NCBI RefSeq assembly: GCF_013215705.1
Contig: NZ_JABSQR010000012.1
Coordinates: forward strand, 1 to 64,000
Direction: 5' to 3'
Source: Moritella sp.
Lineage (GTDB): Bacteria > Pseudomonadota > Gammaproteobacteria > Enterobacterales > Moritellaceae
Length of the DNA stretch: 64,000 bases
Of this stretch, positions 54,544-64,000 are shown in pieces. The position numbers and the translations under genes are program-made. Under the pieces are notes generated by a model. The model saw only the letters and a program-made list of their open reading frames with translations. It had not been told where the DNA came from and did no database searches. How positions within the stretch are numbered: the first letter of the stretch is position 1; every line of letters starts with the position of its first letter.

Positions 54544-56127
54544 TTAAGCCTGTGGATAGCGGATAAAGGTTTCCATGGCCAAGCGTTGGAAACGAGACTG
54601 AGTGAACAGCCGTTGTGAAGCGGTATTAACCATTAACACTTTAGCATGAATAGTGATATGTGGGTGTAGCTCATCCAAGTATGCTAGTGCTCGCTTGGCA
54701 ATACCCTGACCATAATAAGCAGGATCAATAAAAATAGACAGCAAGTATTCAGCTGTACTCATTCTATCTAAACGCACCACACCGACGCTGATACCATGGC
54801 GAACTTGCTTATGACTTGATGCAGAAAATGTATCTGGTATGGTAATAATATAAAAAAAATCTTGCTGCTGACTGAGCTTATTCGCCATCCAAGTTTGATG
54901 TTCAGACCAGCTCGGTACTTGTTTATTTAACGCATATAGCCGCGTGTTCGGATGACATTGCCAATCAAATACCGGTTTAATGTCCGTCAGTACAGCACGG
55001 CGTAACTGTAGACATAACGTGTCATCGACATGTGCAGAACTATCTAAATGAACAGTACTATCTAAATTTTCAACCGCCTGTAATACCCGGTTCAATCCCA
55101 GCCCATCACATAACTTAAGGTTATTCTGTCTCAACGCTGACCAATTCTGCAATAACCGCTGATAAGTTAGCATCAACTGCTGGTTAATATCGTCGAGTTC
55201 AACTTTGTACGCTGCGTCCACAGCAACTAGATTACGACTTATGGTCTGCTGATTTTCTGCCAATGGAATGATAATACTCGGTAACCCCAAACAGGCACGT
55301 TCCCAAGCGGTAGTCCCAGGCGCGCCAATAGCCACTTGATGTTGCAGCATTATTTCAGCCATATTATCGACAAAGTCTAAATGGGAGATCCAATCACTAT
55401 GCCGCTGACAGAATGCCTGTACTTGTTGGTAATGCGGTGCACGAGGCCCCAATAACACAGTAACCAAAGGTCGTGCTAACACAGGCATTGCAGCAAGCAC
55501 AGTTAAAACCTGTAAGGTCGCGTTAGGTTGATCAATGCCGCCCATGCTTAATAATAATGTGGGTCTGAGGGAGAGTTCATCATTTGTTAATACTTGCTCA
55601 CGATAATAGTTAAACTGCGGGTTTAATAATGCAAACTCACAGCCAGTTAATACCTTAGTATCGTCATAAGTTCGTTGATATTCATTACTGCGGCGTAATA
55701 AGGTTTGATCTAAGATCAAATCGGCATGGTGACTACGTACTAAATCATCAATGACCATGATCTTACAATGTAATGCTTGCTGTATACGCTGCTGCCAGTT
55801 TGCATTCAACGCATAATGATCAACTATGACGAGCTCAGCGGTGTCTACCGCCGATAAAAAATCTTGCGCATCTTGCTGCCAAGGCACCTGTAACCAAGCT
55901 ACATAATCAGCGCTAGTTGCAGGAGTCAGTTCAGTTTTTGGTGACGCTAATTGATAAACGCAGAAACCTTTATTTTCAATGAAAGCAATTAAATCGCCCA
56001 CTTGTGGACGACAAACAAAGCTCACCCGGTGTCCTTGCGTTGTTAATCCTTGTGCTAATACCAAGCAACGCATCACATGACCACTGCCGATATGTACCGA
56101 CGCATCGGTACGAATAACAATATTCAC
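54544..56127 (-). CDS. PseG-type UDP-sugar hydrolase fused to a GNAT acetyltransferase (PseG-PseH)
   Basis: Two steps of the pseudaminic acid pathway in one chain. Residues 1-345 are a PseG hydrolase that removes UDP: RTDASVHIGSGHVMRCLVLA, VDHYALNANWQ, IDDLVRSHHADLILDQ, SMGGIDQPNATL, and GAPGTTAWERACLGLP. Residues about 375-527 are a GNAT domain: LQLRRAVLTDIKPVFDWQ, YIITIPD, LSIFIDPAYYGQGIAKRAL and VMVNTASQRLF, as in PseH N4-acetyltransferases. The linker carries a six-residue repeat (LDSTVH, LDSSAH, VDDTLC). Most pathways use separate genes; fusions are known in some species. It lies one base from pseF. Confidence 0.88.
   Translation of the reverse strand: MNIVIRTDASVHIGSGHVMRCLVLAQGLTTQGHRVSFVCRPQVGDLIAFIENKGFCVYQLASPKTELTPATSADYVAWLQVPWQQDAQDFLSAVDTAELVIVDHYALNANWQQRIQQALHCKIMVIDDLVRSHHADLILDQTLLRRSNEYQRTYDDTKVLTGCEFALLNPQFNYYREQVLTNDELSLRPTLLLSMGGIDQPNATLQVLTVLAAMPVLARPLVTVLLGPRAPHYQQVQAFCQRHSDWISHLDFVDNMAEIMLQHQVAIGAPGTTAWERACLGLPSIIIPLAENQQTISRNLVAVDAAYKVELDDINQQLMLTYQRLLQNWSALRQNNLKLCDGLGLNRVLQAVENLDSTVHLDSSAHVDDTLCLQLRRAVLTDIKPVFDWQCHPNTRLYALNKQVPSWSEHQTWMANKLSQQQDFFYIITIPDTFSASSHKQVRHGISVGVVRLDRMSTAEYLLSIFIDPAYYGQGIAKRALAYLDELHPHITIHAKVLMVNTASQRLFTQSRFQRLAMETFIRYPQA
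55022..55075. repeat. In-frame 18-bp tandem repeat in the pseG-pseH linker
   Basis: Three consecutive 18-base units at 55022-55039, 55040-55057 and 55058-55075. The last two start CTATCTAAAT and CTATCTAAATT. They encode the six-residue linker repeats between hydrolase and acetyltransferase. Period 18 preserves frame. Confidence 0.8.
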
Positions 56128-56128
56128 C

Positions 56129-56815
56129 TTAAACCTTCATGACCGCATATAACGCTTCGGCAAATTCCCAATCTTCCAAAGTATCTACATCTTGCACTCT
56201 TTTACGCGGTATCAAGATAGCTTTTGAACAAAGTGAGAAAAAGGGTTTCCCGGTTTTAAATGCAGCTACCTTACCCCAATAGAATTGACCAGCATCGTGG
56301 AACGCTTCTTGTAAGTCTTGCGAGCGGGTATTTACATGCTCTGGCTGCAACATTTGTACAGAGCCATTGTCGTTTAATGAAATAGCCCGTTGAATGGGAA
56401 AAGCAAAAGACGTAGCACTGAATGCATAATCAATATCACCTGCAGATACAAGTGCTAATCCCTTAGATAAGTCGTTTGGTGATATAAACGGCGCAGTTGC
56501 ATAAATACAACAAAGTAAATCGACGGTCATACTTTGCGACTCACACCAGCCTATCGCATGTTGCATGACATCCATGGTTGTGGCATGGTCATCGGCAATA
56601 TCGGCAGGACGCATAAACGGCACTTCAGCCCCATATCTCCTGGCAATATCGGCAATTTCATGATCATCTGTCGACACGATTATTTTATCAAAGCAGCCAG
56701 ATTCTTGCGCCGCTTCAATTGAATAAGCGATCATGGGCTTGCCATGAAATAACTTGATATTTTTACCCGGAATACGTTTACTGCCACCGCGGGCAGGAAT
56801 GATCGCTATTTTCAT
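56129..56815 (-). CDS. pseF: CMP-pseudaminic acid synthetase PseF
   Basis: Activates pseudaminic acid as the CMP-sugar used by transferases. 228 residues of the CMP-NeuAc synthetase family: AIIPARGGSKRIPGKNIK, IVSTDDHEIADIARRYGAEVPFMRP, CCIYATAPFISPNDL, NTRSQDLQEAFHDAGQFYWG, and QDVDTLEDWEFAE. Length and motifs fit PseF in particular. Placed between pseC and the pseG fusion, with one- to ten-base gaps, so translated as one operon. Confidence 0.92.
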   Translation of the reverse strand: MKIAIIPARGGSKRIPGKNIKLFHGKPMIAYSIEAAQESGCFDKIIVSTDDHEIADIARRYGAEVPFMRPADIADDHATTMDVMQHAIGWCESQSMTVDLLCCIYATAPFISPNDLSKGLALVSAGDIDYAFSATSFAFPIQRAISLNDNGSVQMLQPEHVNTRSQDLQEAFHDAGQFYWGKVAAFKTGKPFFSLCSKAILIPRKRVQDVDTLEDWEFAEALYAVMKV

Positions 56816-56824
56816 ATGAATTGT

Positions 56825-58054
56825 TTAACCATCGATAAGTAAGGCGGTACGAAGTGCAGCTACCACTTCATCTTGCTGTGCATGCGTCATGCCGTGGAAT
56901 AGTGGTAATGAAAGTGCCTGTTGATAATAATGCTCTGCAGCAGGAAAATCACCATAGTTAAAGCCCATCACCTGATAATAAGGCTGAGTATGTACAGGGA
57001 TGTAGTGTACGTTAACACCAACACCCAGCTCGCGTAATTGCCTGAACACTTCATTCTTAGATAAGTGTTTCTGAGACAAGTATTTTTGAGATACCTGTTT
57101 TTTAGATAACGTCGTATTATCTAACTGCAGCCCGACAACATACAAATGCCAAGCCGAATTAGTTTGTGCTAACTGCTTAGGTAAGGTTAGTGGTAAATCG
57201 GCTAATAACTGATTATAACGTAAAGCGAGGCGCTGGCGTTCACTCACAAACTGCGTCAATCGCTGCATTTGACTCACCCCTAATGCCGCTTGTAACTCCG
57301 TCATCCGATAATTAAAACCAAGTTCAACTTGCTGATAATACCAATCACCCTGCACTTCAATTGGCAGTCCAGTGACAGGCGTCATTAAGCTTTTATCACG
57401 AGTAATACCATGACTGCGTAATAACGCCATCTTATCCGCTAACGCTTGTTGGTTGGTTAATGCCGCACCACCTTCTGCTGTGGTAACAATTTTCACCGGG
57501 TGAAAGCTGAATACTGTAATATCAGCATATTCACCGCAACCTATGGGTTTATCTTGATAAGTCCCACCAATGGCATGCGCCGCGTCTTCAATGATCTTAA
57601 AACCGTATTGCAATGATAATGCGTAGATAGCAGCCATGTCACAAGACTGACCGCACAAGTGCACAGGAATAACCACTTTCGGTAGTTTACCTTCGGCCTT
57701 TGCTGTAATAAGTTTTTGTTCAAGCGCCTTGGGGCAAAGATTATAAGTGATAGGGTCAATATCGACAAAATCAACTTGAGCACCACAATATAAGCCACAA
57801 TTCGCCGATGCAACGAAGGTAATGGGGGTCGTCCACAACCAATCACCCTCACCGAGTCCTAACGCTAAACAAGCAAGGTGTAATGCCGAAGTGGCGCTGT
57901 TACAAGCAACCGCATACTCAGCACCAGTATGCTCAATCAAAGCTTGTTCAAACAAAGGAACTTGCGGACCTTGGGTGAGAAAATCGGATTGCAATACCGC
58001 GACAACCGCATCAATGTCTTGTTGGTTAATATCTTGTTTACCATACGGGATCAT
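56825..58054 (-). CDS. pseC: UDP-4-amino-sugar aminotransferase PseC, with a repeat insertion
   Basis: PLP enzyme transferring the 4-amino group from glutamate in pseudaminic acid synthesis. 409 residues against about 385 typical. DegT/DnrJ family: ALIEHTGAEYAVACNSATSALHL, TPITFVASANCGLYCGAQVDFVDIDP, EDAAHAIGGTY, and the PLP lysine in TVFSFHPVKIVTTAEGGA. Near residue 320 an insertion of four five-residue units (LSKKQ, VSQKY, LSQKH, LSKNE) precedes the conserved LGVGVNVHYIPVH. 65 bases after pseB. Confidence 0.92.
   Translation of the reverse strand: MIPYGKQDINQQDIDAVVAVLQSDFLTQGPQVPLFEQALIEHTGAEYAVACNSATSALHLACLALGLGEGDWLWTTPITFVASANCGLYCGAQVDFVDIDPITYNLCPKALEQKLITAKAEGKLPKVVIPVHLCGQSCDMAAIYALSLQYGFKIIEDAAHAIGGTYQDKPIGCGEYADITVFSFHPVKIVTTAEGGAALTNQQALADKMALLRSHGITRDKSLMTPVTGLPIEVQGDWYYQQVELGFNYRMTELQAALGVSQMQRLTQFVSERQRLALRYNQLLADLPLTLPKQLAQTNSAWHLYVVGLQLDNTTLSKKQVSQKYLSQKHLSKNEVFRQLRELGVGVNVHYIPVHTQPYYQVMGFNYGDFPAAEHYYQQALSLPLFHGMTHAQQDEVVAALRTALLIDG
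57050..57109. repeat. In-frame 15-bp tandem repeat inside pseC
   Basis: Four units at 57095-57109, 57080-57094, 57065-57079 and 57050-57064 on the minus strand, each a diverged copy of TATCTCAAAAATACT. They encode LSKKQ, VSQKY, LSQKH, LSKNE, an addition absent from standard PseC. Period 15 keeps the frame. Confidence 0.8.
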
Positions 58055-58118
58055 GACAACACTCTTTATTAGAAGGCCTTACAACTTTTTATACAGCGTT
58101 ATAACTTTTGATAAAGAG

Positions 58119-59132
<1,014 letters not shown>

Positions 59133-59243
59133 TTAGCACGAGACAAACGAGACTAAACGCATGTTCAGATATAATTCTCGAGTGTCAAAAAATCAGCGTA
59201 TCATTAATATCAGCAATAATTATACCGCTTTTAAGCAGATACT

Positions 59244-59292
59244 AAAATCCCCCTCTCCTGACTCTTTTATAAAAGTAGGGCGAGGGGGATTA
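59244..59292 (-). terminator. Terminator between the glycosyltransferase gene and pseB
   Basis: AATCCCCCTC (59246-59255) pairs with GAGGGGGATT (59282-59291). On the minus strand it lies after the glycosyltransferase stop and is followed by TTTTAGT. It separates the pse unit from the upstream glycan-assembly genes. Confidence 0.75.
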
Positions 59293-59313
59293 AATGAAAA
59301 ATACACAAGGAAA

Positions 59314-60393
59314 TTATAACTGCTGAAAATATTGCTCAAATTTATCGACAGTATTCTTGGTTGAAAATTCATTGGCTAATTTTGCTTTACCTGCTATACC
59401 GAACTCAGTAATCGCTTGTGGATTACGATGGAAAAAACGTACTTTTTCAGCAATTGCATTCGCATCTTTTACTGGTACGACAAATCCCGTCGTGCCATCG
59501 ACGACGACTTCTTTACCACCACCCGTTGTCGTCACGATTGTCGGTGTACCACATGACATGGCCTCCATGACAGCTCGGGGTAAACCTTCTCCACTGATCG
59601 ACGGTTGTACAAGTACATCACAGGCGGTAATAATTTCAGGGGCATCTTGACGATAACCCGTTACATGGATCCGATCTTTCATCGGATGCTGCGCAATCAA
59701 ACTAAGGTAAGGTTCTTGATCTAGCCCTTTACCGACTAACAACAAGTGGAAGTTAGTCAAATCGGCCAGTTGTTCAGCCGCCGTCAACATGACTTCAATA
59801 CCTTTACTTGGACGAACATTACAAGCACATACCACAGTAAAATCGGTTTCTTTAATACCTAATTCAGATAAATCCGCCGCCTTATGATCATACCAAGCCA
59901 GGTTATGGCCTTTATGGATAGTAATAACTTGATCTTTACCTTTCCAAACTTGTTGCAAAATATCTTGTCTTACTGCGTCGGAAACACAGATAACACCATC
60001 AATACGTGGATGTAATATAGTCAAATATGCACTTGGATCATGCCGATACAAGCCGCCAGTCGTGCCACGATAAGCGACTAACTTAACCGGAAAACCGATA
60101 CAAGCAAAAGCCGCATTGGGGATCGTTTTAGAATTTGTGGCATAAACGACATCATAATTATGCTGTTTTAACTCTGCACGTAAGGCCTTTATTGTCTCAA
60201 AGCATATTTTACGCTTCGGATAACCGAATATAACTTTAATGCCAGCCTCTTGATAATAACTCAAGGCATTTGAATCCTCAGGTATCATCACAGTGACGTC
60301 ATGCCCTTTATTAGCAAGGCCAATAAATGTTTCAACTTCAGGACGTACGCTATTGTATGCATTGGCAAAACCAGGAAATGCTAATATTCTCAT
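59314..60393 (-). CDS. Glycosyltransferase family 4
   Basis: Retaining GT-B transferase that adds a sugar to the O-antigen or core. 359 residues. N-terminal half: LAFPGFANAYNSVRPEVETFIGLANKGHDV. C-terminal GT1 domain: VVCACNVRPSKGIEVMLTAAEQL, LLVGKGLDQ, HVTGYRQDAPEIITACDVLVQPS and the EX7E motif in GEGLPRAVMEAMSCGTPTIV. Donor and acceptor cannot be told. It follows the GT2 gene by 66 bases. Confidence 0.85.
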   Translation of the reverse strand: MRILAFPGFANAYNSVRPEVETFIGLANKGHDVTVMIPEDSNALSYYQEAGIKVIFGYPKRKICFETIKALRAELKQHNYDVVYATNSKTIPNAAFACIGFPVKLVAYRGTTGGLYRHDPSAYLTILHPRIDGVICVSDAVRQDILQQVWKGKDQVITIHKGHNLAWYDHKAADLSELGIKETDFTVVCACNVRPSKGIEVMLTAAEQLADLTNFHLLLVGKGLDQEPYLSLIAQHPMKDRIHVTGYRQDAPEIITACDVLVQPSISGEGLPRAVMEAMSCGTPTIVTTTGGGKEVVVDGTTGFVVPVKDANAIAEKVRFFHRNPQAITEFGIAGKAKLANEFSTKNTVDKFEQYFQQL

Positions 60394-60458
60394 TGTTAAC
60401 CTATCAAATTATGTAGTAGTAAATACTCAGTTAGCTGATTACATTAATCTTTTTTTGC

Positions 60459-61238
60459 TTACTTGGTATTATTCTTTTTATTGTCACTGATATGTTTAAA
60501 CTTCAACAATGTATATTTATTAAAGGTATATTGAAATTGTATTACTGCGATCAAAAAACCAATACGGCCATCTAAAAAACCACGACGTAAAAAATAATGG
60601 CGGATAAAAGCAAACACAGCAGACAAGGAACCTTTTAACATTGACCCTTTTTTACCTTTATTATACTTTTCTTGCGCCCAAGCTTCTGCGTAACCAGTAC
60701 GTTTTTGTAAATAAATACTCAGGTCAGAAAATGTATAATGCAGCAGGTTATGTTGTAAGTCGATAATTGGCGCACCTTTGCATTCCAATGATTCATGCAC
60801 CATTTTTTGGTTATAGCGATAGCGGCTACGATTATATATACGCGGTAATTTATCAGGGTACCAACCACTGTGATAAACAAACTCACCACAAAAATGGGTC
60901 AGGCGGTTGACTCTAAACACCTGTTCATCATCAGCGCTTTCTAATGCAGCTTGAATTTCTAACGCTAATTTTTCAGGCACAACTTCATCGGCATCAATCG
61001 AGAATATCCAGTCATTCGTTGCTAAGGCTTCGGCGCGACGTTTCTGTTCACCAAAACCAGGCCAATCTTCGCGGACAAATACCTTATCGGTATATTTTCT
61101 GACAATATCAAGGGTTGCATCAGTACTGCCTGAATCAACAATCACAATTTCATCGGCCCAAGTTACTGACTGTAAGCATGCTGCTATTTTTTGTTCCTCA
61201 TTCTTACAGATAATACAAACTGATATTTTGTTACTCAT
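60459..61238 (-). CDS. Glycosyltransferase family 2 (WaaE/KdtX-like)
   Basis: Inverting GT-A transferase. Start ATG 61238 (MSNKISVCIICKNEEQKI, 259 residues) with AAGGTG upstream; the longer frame starts with GTG and is less likely. Conserved NEEQKI, WADEIVIVDSGSTDATLDIV, FGEQKRRAEALATNDWIFSIDADEVVP with the DAD metal motif, and HYTFSDLSIYLQKRTGYAEAWA near the C-terminus. This pattern fits LPS core glucosyltransferases of the KdtX/WaaE type. Between the ligase and GT4 genes. Confidence 0.85.
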   Translation of the reverse strand: MSNKISVCIICKNEEQKIAACLQSVTWADEIVIVDSGSTDATLDIVRKYTDKVFVREDWPGFGEQKRRAEALATNDWIFSIDADEVVPEKLALEIQAALESADDEQVFRVNRLTHFCGEFVYHSGWYPDKLPRIYNRSRYRYNQKMVHESLECKGAPIIDLQHNLLHYTFSDLSIYLQKRTGYAEAWAQEKYNKGKKGSMLKGSLSAVFAFIRHYFLRRGFLDGRIGFLIAVIQFQYTFNKYTLLKFKHISDNKKNNTK

Positions 61239-61267
61239 TGATAACACCTTATTCTATTATTATAAAA

Positions 61268-62572
61268 TTATTTTTCAGTTTCTTTCTTTACCAATACTAG
61301 ACCTGAGCCTAGAAGAATAACGGTCATCAATGGATAAAATATAGCACCTGAATTGTGTTTAAACATTGCCTGAGTCAAACAGTAACCCATCATCATAATG
61401 ACACTTAATGCTCCACATTGAGCAATAGTTTTTGCCTGTAAATCACCGTCACGGTAAATTTTTCTAAAAATAAATAAAGGGGCGATAAAAATCCCCATTA
61501 ATCCAATAAACCCCAGGACACCTCTTACAGATAAGGCTTCGAGGTATTGATTATGTGAATGGCTCGTCAAATAGTTCGAAGGGATATTAATCAGACCTTC
61601 ATCTTGCCTTTGAGCTCTTAATTCCAGCCGTTTTTTATAACCAACACCTACAAAGGGTGCTTCAATAAATGTATAACCCGAATCACGCCATAACTCTAAA
61701 CGAATGCCAGATGATGACTCAGATTCAGGTTTCACCCCACCTTCATACATATCAATTTCCTGAGAAAGTTGAGCGATGCGCGATGGTTGCTGTTGCATTG
61801 TCGGTGTTATATTAATAACAGTAAGCATAGACAATGTTGGAGCGATGAGAATGATGAATGCAACAAGTGTTTTTTTAGTTTTTTGTATATACTTTCTATT
61901 CATATATAACAAGAAGATGATAGCAATAGGAACAAATACCCAACCACCACGAGAGCCAGAAAGATAGCTCGCGGAAATACCGAACGCGGCGCCAAAGCTA
62001 CATAAAACAGATGTGATTAGTGCTGATTTATTTAGATGGTAAATAGCAATTGGTAAACAAACAATCCCAAATGTCATCGCTATATTACCAGATTGTATCG
62101 GCATGTAACCTTTAGATAAAAAGTCATTTCCTGATACGAACGCCCGTCCCTGGTCATAATAAAATACCAGAACTAAAGCAGCTATACCCGCGATATAACT
62201 TGCTATAACGAGACTTTTCGTGATCCAAGCAAAAGGAGGGGGATAACGAAGTATGGCGACAAAAATAGGAATACATAAAATGAATCTACTTGGGTCATCC
62301 AATCGCGATAAACTATCCCCATTTAATAATGTAGAAAAAGCAAAAATACTAAAATAAAGCAAGAATGCCCCTATCAAAACATTTACATCTTTAGTTAATA
62401 TTTTACGAGAGGTTGAAAATAGGACTGGTAAAGAAAATAGTAATAAAATTGCTGGTATTGCTTTATAACCTTTTCCATATGCGAGACATAAAATAGGAAA
62501 TAGACAGGCCAATATAGGTACCAGTTTAGCGCTAATATTGGTATTTAATTTAGATATTTTATTAATTTTCAT
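61268..62572 (-). CDS. waaL: O-antigen ligase WaaL family protein
   Basis: Joins O-antigen to lipid A-core, or polymerises/ligates glycan, at the periplasmic face. 434 residues with about 12 membrane segments. The signature periplasmic loop is RLELWRDSGYTFIEAPFVGVG (Arg in SGIRLE) with LTSHSHNQYLEALSVRGVLGF, the H-containing motif of WaaL/Wzy_C proteins. The loop between (about 260-340) is large and polar. Ligase is favoured over Wzy polymerase by the neighbouring core-type transferase, but the families overlap. Confidence 0.8.
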   Translation of the reverse strand: MKINKISKLNTNISAKLVPILACLFPILCLAYGKGYKAIPAILLLFSLPVLFSTSRKILTKDVNVLIGAFLLYFSIFAFSTLLNGDSLSRLDDPSRFILCIPIFVAILRYPPPFAWITKSLVIASYIAGIAALVLVFYYDQGRAFVSGNDFLSKGYMPIQSGNIAMTFGIVCLPIAIYHLNKSALITSVLCSFGAAFGISASYLSGSRGGWVFVPIAIIFLLYMNRKYIQKTKKTLVAFIILIAPTLSMLTVINITPTMQQQPSRIAQLSQEIDMYEGGVKPESESSSGIRLELWRDSGYTFIEAPFVGVGYKKRLELRAQRQDEGLINIPSNYLTSHSHNQYLEALSVRGVLGFIGLMGIFIAPLFIFRKIYRDGDLQAKTIAQCGALSVIMMMGYCLTQAMFKHNSGAIFYPLMTVILLGSGLVLVKKETEK

Positions 62573-62817
62573 TTACAACCATAAACCTATTTCAATATGG
62601 ATATTATCCGATACAACCATCAAATCCGATTCTCACCTGAAGTATCGTATTTGTCGACCATTTAAATCACTAGCCACAGGCCTCTATTAAAAATAGAAAA
62701 CAAATCGCCAAACCTAAAATATGATTACCGCGCTGTTATTGATAAACATATTCCAGAATTATACTGCTTTTAATTGTAATAAGTAGAGGATTATAACGTT
62801 TATACATCTAAGTGTCG

Positions 62818-63372
62818 TTATTTTGTATTAACTGCGTCACCAGTACCGCTACCTGTAGCAGTCATAATGATATATTTAAAATAATCTTTTATTGTTAATG
62901 TATCAATCATTTTACGGTCAGTTTTCGCCAACAGTTCAGGTGTCGACATATCAATATTGTTCACCTGAGCTAATCCGGTGATCCCAGGTAAAACATTGTA
63001 TACACCGCGCGCATCACGTTCATTAATCAACTCGTGCTGATTGAACAAATTAGGACGTGGACCAACAAAGCTCATTTCACCTTTAAGCACGTTAATAAGT
63101 TGCGGTAACTCATCTATTTTTGATTTACGTAAGAACCCACCTATTCTAGTAATCGAAGCAGAATTAGCCAGATGACTGGCTACCGATTCCGTTTCCACTG
63201 TCATCGTTCGAAACTTAATTAATGTAAATGGTTTTTTATTTTTACCGACACGGCTTTGCATAAATATCGGCGATTTAGTATCAAAGTAACCGATAACAGT
63301 AATGATAACTAAAATTGGTGCAGTCAGTGTCAAGCCGATAAAAGCCAGAATGAAGTCTAAAAATCTAATCAT
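62818..63372 (-). CDS. Initiating undecaprenyl-phosphate sugar phosphotransferase (WcaJ/PglC type)
   Basis: Transfers a sugar-1-phosphate to the lipid carrier to start glycan assembly. Start ATG 63372 (184 residues, MIRFLDFILAFIGL); a longer frame upstream overlaps the epimerase and is rejected. One membrane segment, then FTLIKFRTMTV, KIDELPQLINVLKGEMSFVGPRP and GITGLAQVN, all diagnostic of the bacterial sugar-transferase family (PF02397). It overlaps the upstream epimerase by eight bases, a frequent pair for UndPP-GalNAc or QuiNAc-type initiation. Confidence 0.9.
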   Translation of the reverse strand: MIRFLDFILAFIGLTLTAPILVIITVIGYFDTKSPIFMQSRVGKNKKPFTLIKFRTMTVETESVASHLANSASITRIGGFLRKSKIDELPQLINVLKGEMSFVGPRPNLFNQHELINERDARGVYNVLPGITGLAQVNNIDMSTPELLAKTDRKMIDTLTIKDYFKYIIMTATGSGTGDAVNTK

Positions 63373-64000
63373 TTTTTTCTTCTCTTGTAAAAGCGTTGTT
63401 TTGTAACAAGGCATCTGCGGTTTTTTTGAAACCTTCATCGACACTCATAATCGGAGTCCAATTTAGCAAGGTTTTAGTTTTGGTTATATCAACATGCAAT
63501 GAACCCGTTAACCGGTTGATGACATCACTTTTACCTAACACCTTTCCAACTAATTGAAACAATGGCAGAGGAACAGGTAACATCCAGCCACTTTTACCAC
63601 AAGCCTTCGATAATTGACTAATCATCGAAGCAGTTGACAGATCATCATCATCAGACACTAAAAATACTTGGTTCGCCGCTTTAGGGTGCTCGATACAAGT
63701 CATGATCAAGTCAACTAAATTATCAACCGAGACCATGCTACGCTTGTTATTGTTTATACACGCAAAAGGTAATGGTAAACCTTTAGATACTAAATTAAGT
63801 AGCGAGGCGAAATTTGCTTTTACCCCCGGACCGTAAATCAATGGCGGACGGATAATCACAACTTCCATACCGGTTTCTTCAGCTAATACTAATAACTGTA
63901 TTTCAGCTTCAGACTTTGAAACACCATATGGGTCCAATGGATTACGCTCATCATCTGCAGTAAATGCTCCTGAATGCGAGGTACTTTCACCGTTTACCTT
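63365..64000 (-). CDS. NAD-dependent nucleotide-sugar epimerase (SDR), start outside the window
   Basis: The frame is open to the right edge, so the N-terminal Rossmann part is missing. The visible 211 residues begin KVNGESTSHSGAFTADDERNP and continue with the catalytic DPYGVSKSEAE (Tyr and Lys of YxxxK), VVIIRPPLIYGPGVKANFASL, NKRSMVSVDNLVDL and VFLVSDDDDLSTASMI. This pattern fits O-antigen locus epimerases acting on UDP-GlcNAc/GalNAc or a keto sugar, often paired with a PglC-type transferase as here. Exact substrate unknown. Confidence 0.85.
   Translation of the reverse strand, partial: KVNGESTSHSGAFTADDERNPLDPYGVSKSEAEIQLLVLAEETGMEVVIIRPPLIYGPGVKANFASLLNLVSKGLPLPFACINNNKRSMVSVDNLVDLIMTCIEHPKAANQVFLVSDDDDLSTASMISQLSKACGKSGWMLPVPLPLFQLVGKVLGKSDVINRLTGSLHVDITKTKTLLNWTPIMSVDEGFKKTADALLQNNAFTREEKND

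Overview
The window reads as a chromosome segment from a marine gammaproteobacterium close to Vibrio and Shewanella. My best guess is Moritella. The basis is the sodium-type stator pair PomA/PomB, two Vibrio-type OmpK channels, a RibB with a dead GTP cyclohydrolase II half, the neighbourhood glyA/nrdR/ribD/ribE/ribBX/ribH/nusB/thiL/pgpA beside dxs/ispA/xseB/pomAB, and AT-rich intergenic DNA. The genus is an inference; no rRNA gene is present.

Layout. (1) 1-4.5 kb is accessory DNA made of mobile-element wreckage. It holds the tail of one lipoprotein gene, a frameshifted minus-strand gene resembling the C-terminus of filamentous-phage Zot proteins, a P2-type integrase without its N-terminus, two lipoprotein genes, a 23-nt copy of the 3' end of tmRNA (probable att site), a second copy of the lipoprotein module and a relic of a second integrase. 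(2) 4.7-6.1 kb: a porin and a small secreted protein. (3) 6.2-12.5 kb: a complete ribose operon rbsDACBK-rbsR with a 34-bp perfect palindromic operator. (4) 12.9-23.8 kb: a DUF1097 membrane protein, two OmpK/Tsx channels, a giant secreted nuclease, class B acid phosphatase AphA, a lipoprotein 5'-nucleotidase and a second porin. Together these look like a kit for digesting extracellular nucleic acids and importing nucleosides, next to ribose uptake. (5) 24.2-29.9 kb: oligopeptide ABC transporter oppABCDF. (6) 30.4-32.5 kb: a secreted lipase and its dedicated foldase. (7) 32.6-38.9 kb: pomAB, the divergent isoprenoid genes xseB-ispA-dxs, and a chemoreceptor. (8) 39.1-45.5 kb: the riboflavin operon with nrdR, nusB, thiL and pgpA. 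(9) 45.7-50.1 kb: a repeat-bearing DUF4124 protein, a small lipoprotein, glyA and a TorD chaperone. (10) 50.2-64.0 kb: a surface-polysaccharide locus on the minus strand. It has galU, ugd and a UDP-glucuronate epimerase, a full pseudaminic acid set (pseB, C, F, a G-acetyltransferase fusion, I), two glycosyltransferases, an O-antigen ligase, an initiating sugar transferase and an SDR epimerase cut by the window edge.

Two themes cut across genes. A family of terminal-inverted-repeat elements (TATACCCAAGT...ACTTGGGTATA ends) occurs at least four times between genes, from 23 to 264 bp. Short in-frame tandem repeats have expanded in ribD, pseC and the pseG fusion, apparently in linkers or insertions.

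Nothing in the window is convincingly a new defence or signalling system. The least explained parts are the lipoprotein/integrase modules at the left end, the four-repeat DUF4124 protein, and a 22-bp perfect hairpin inside the lipase foldase gene.
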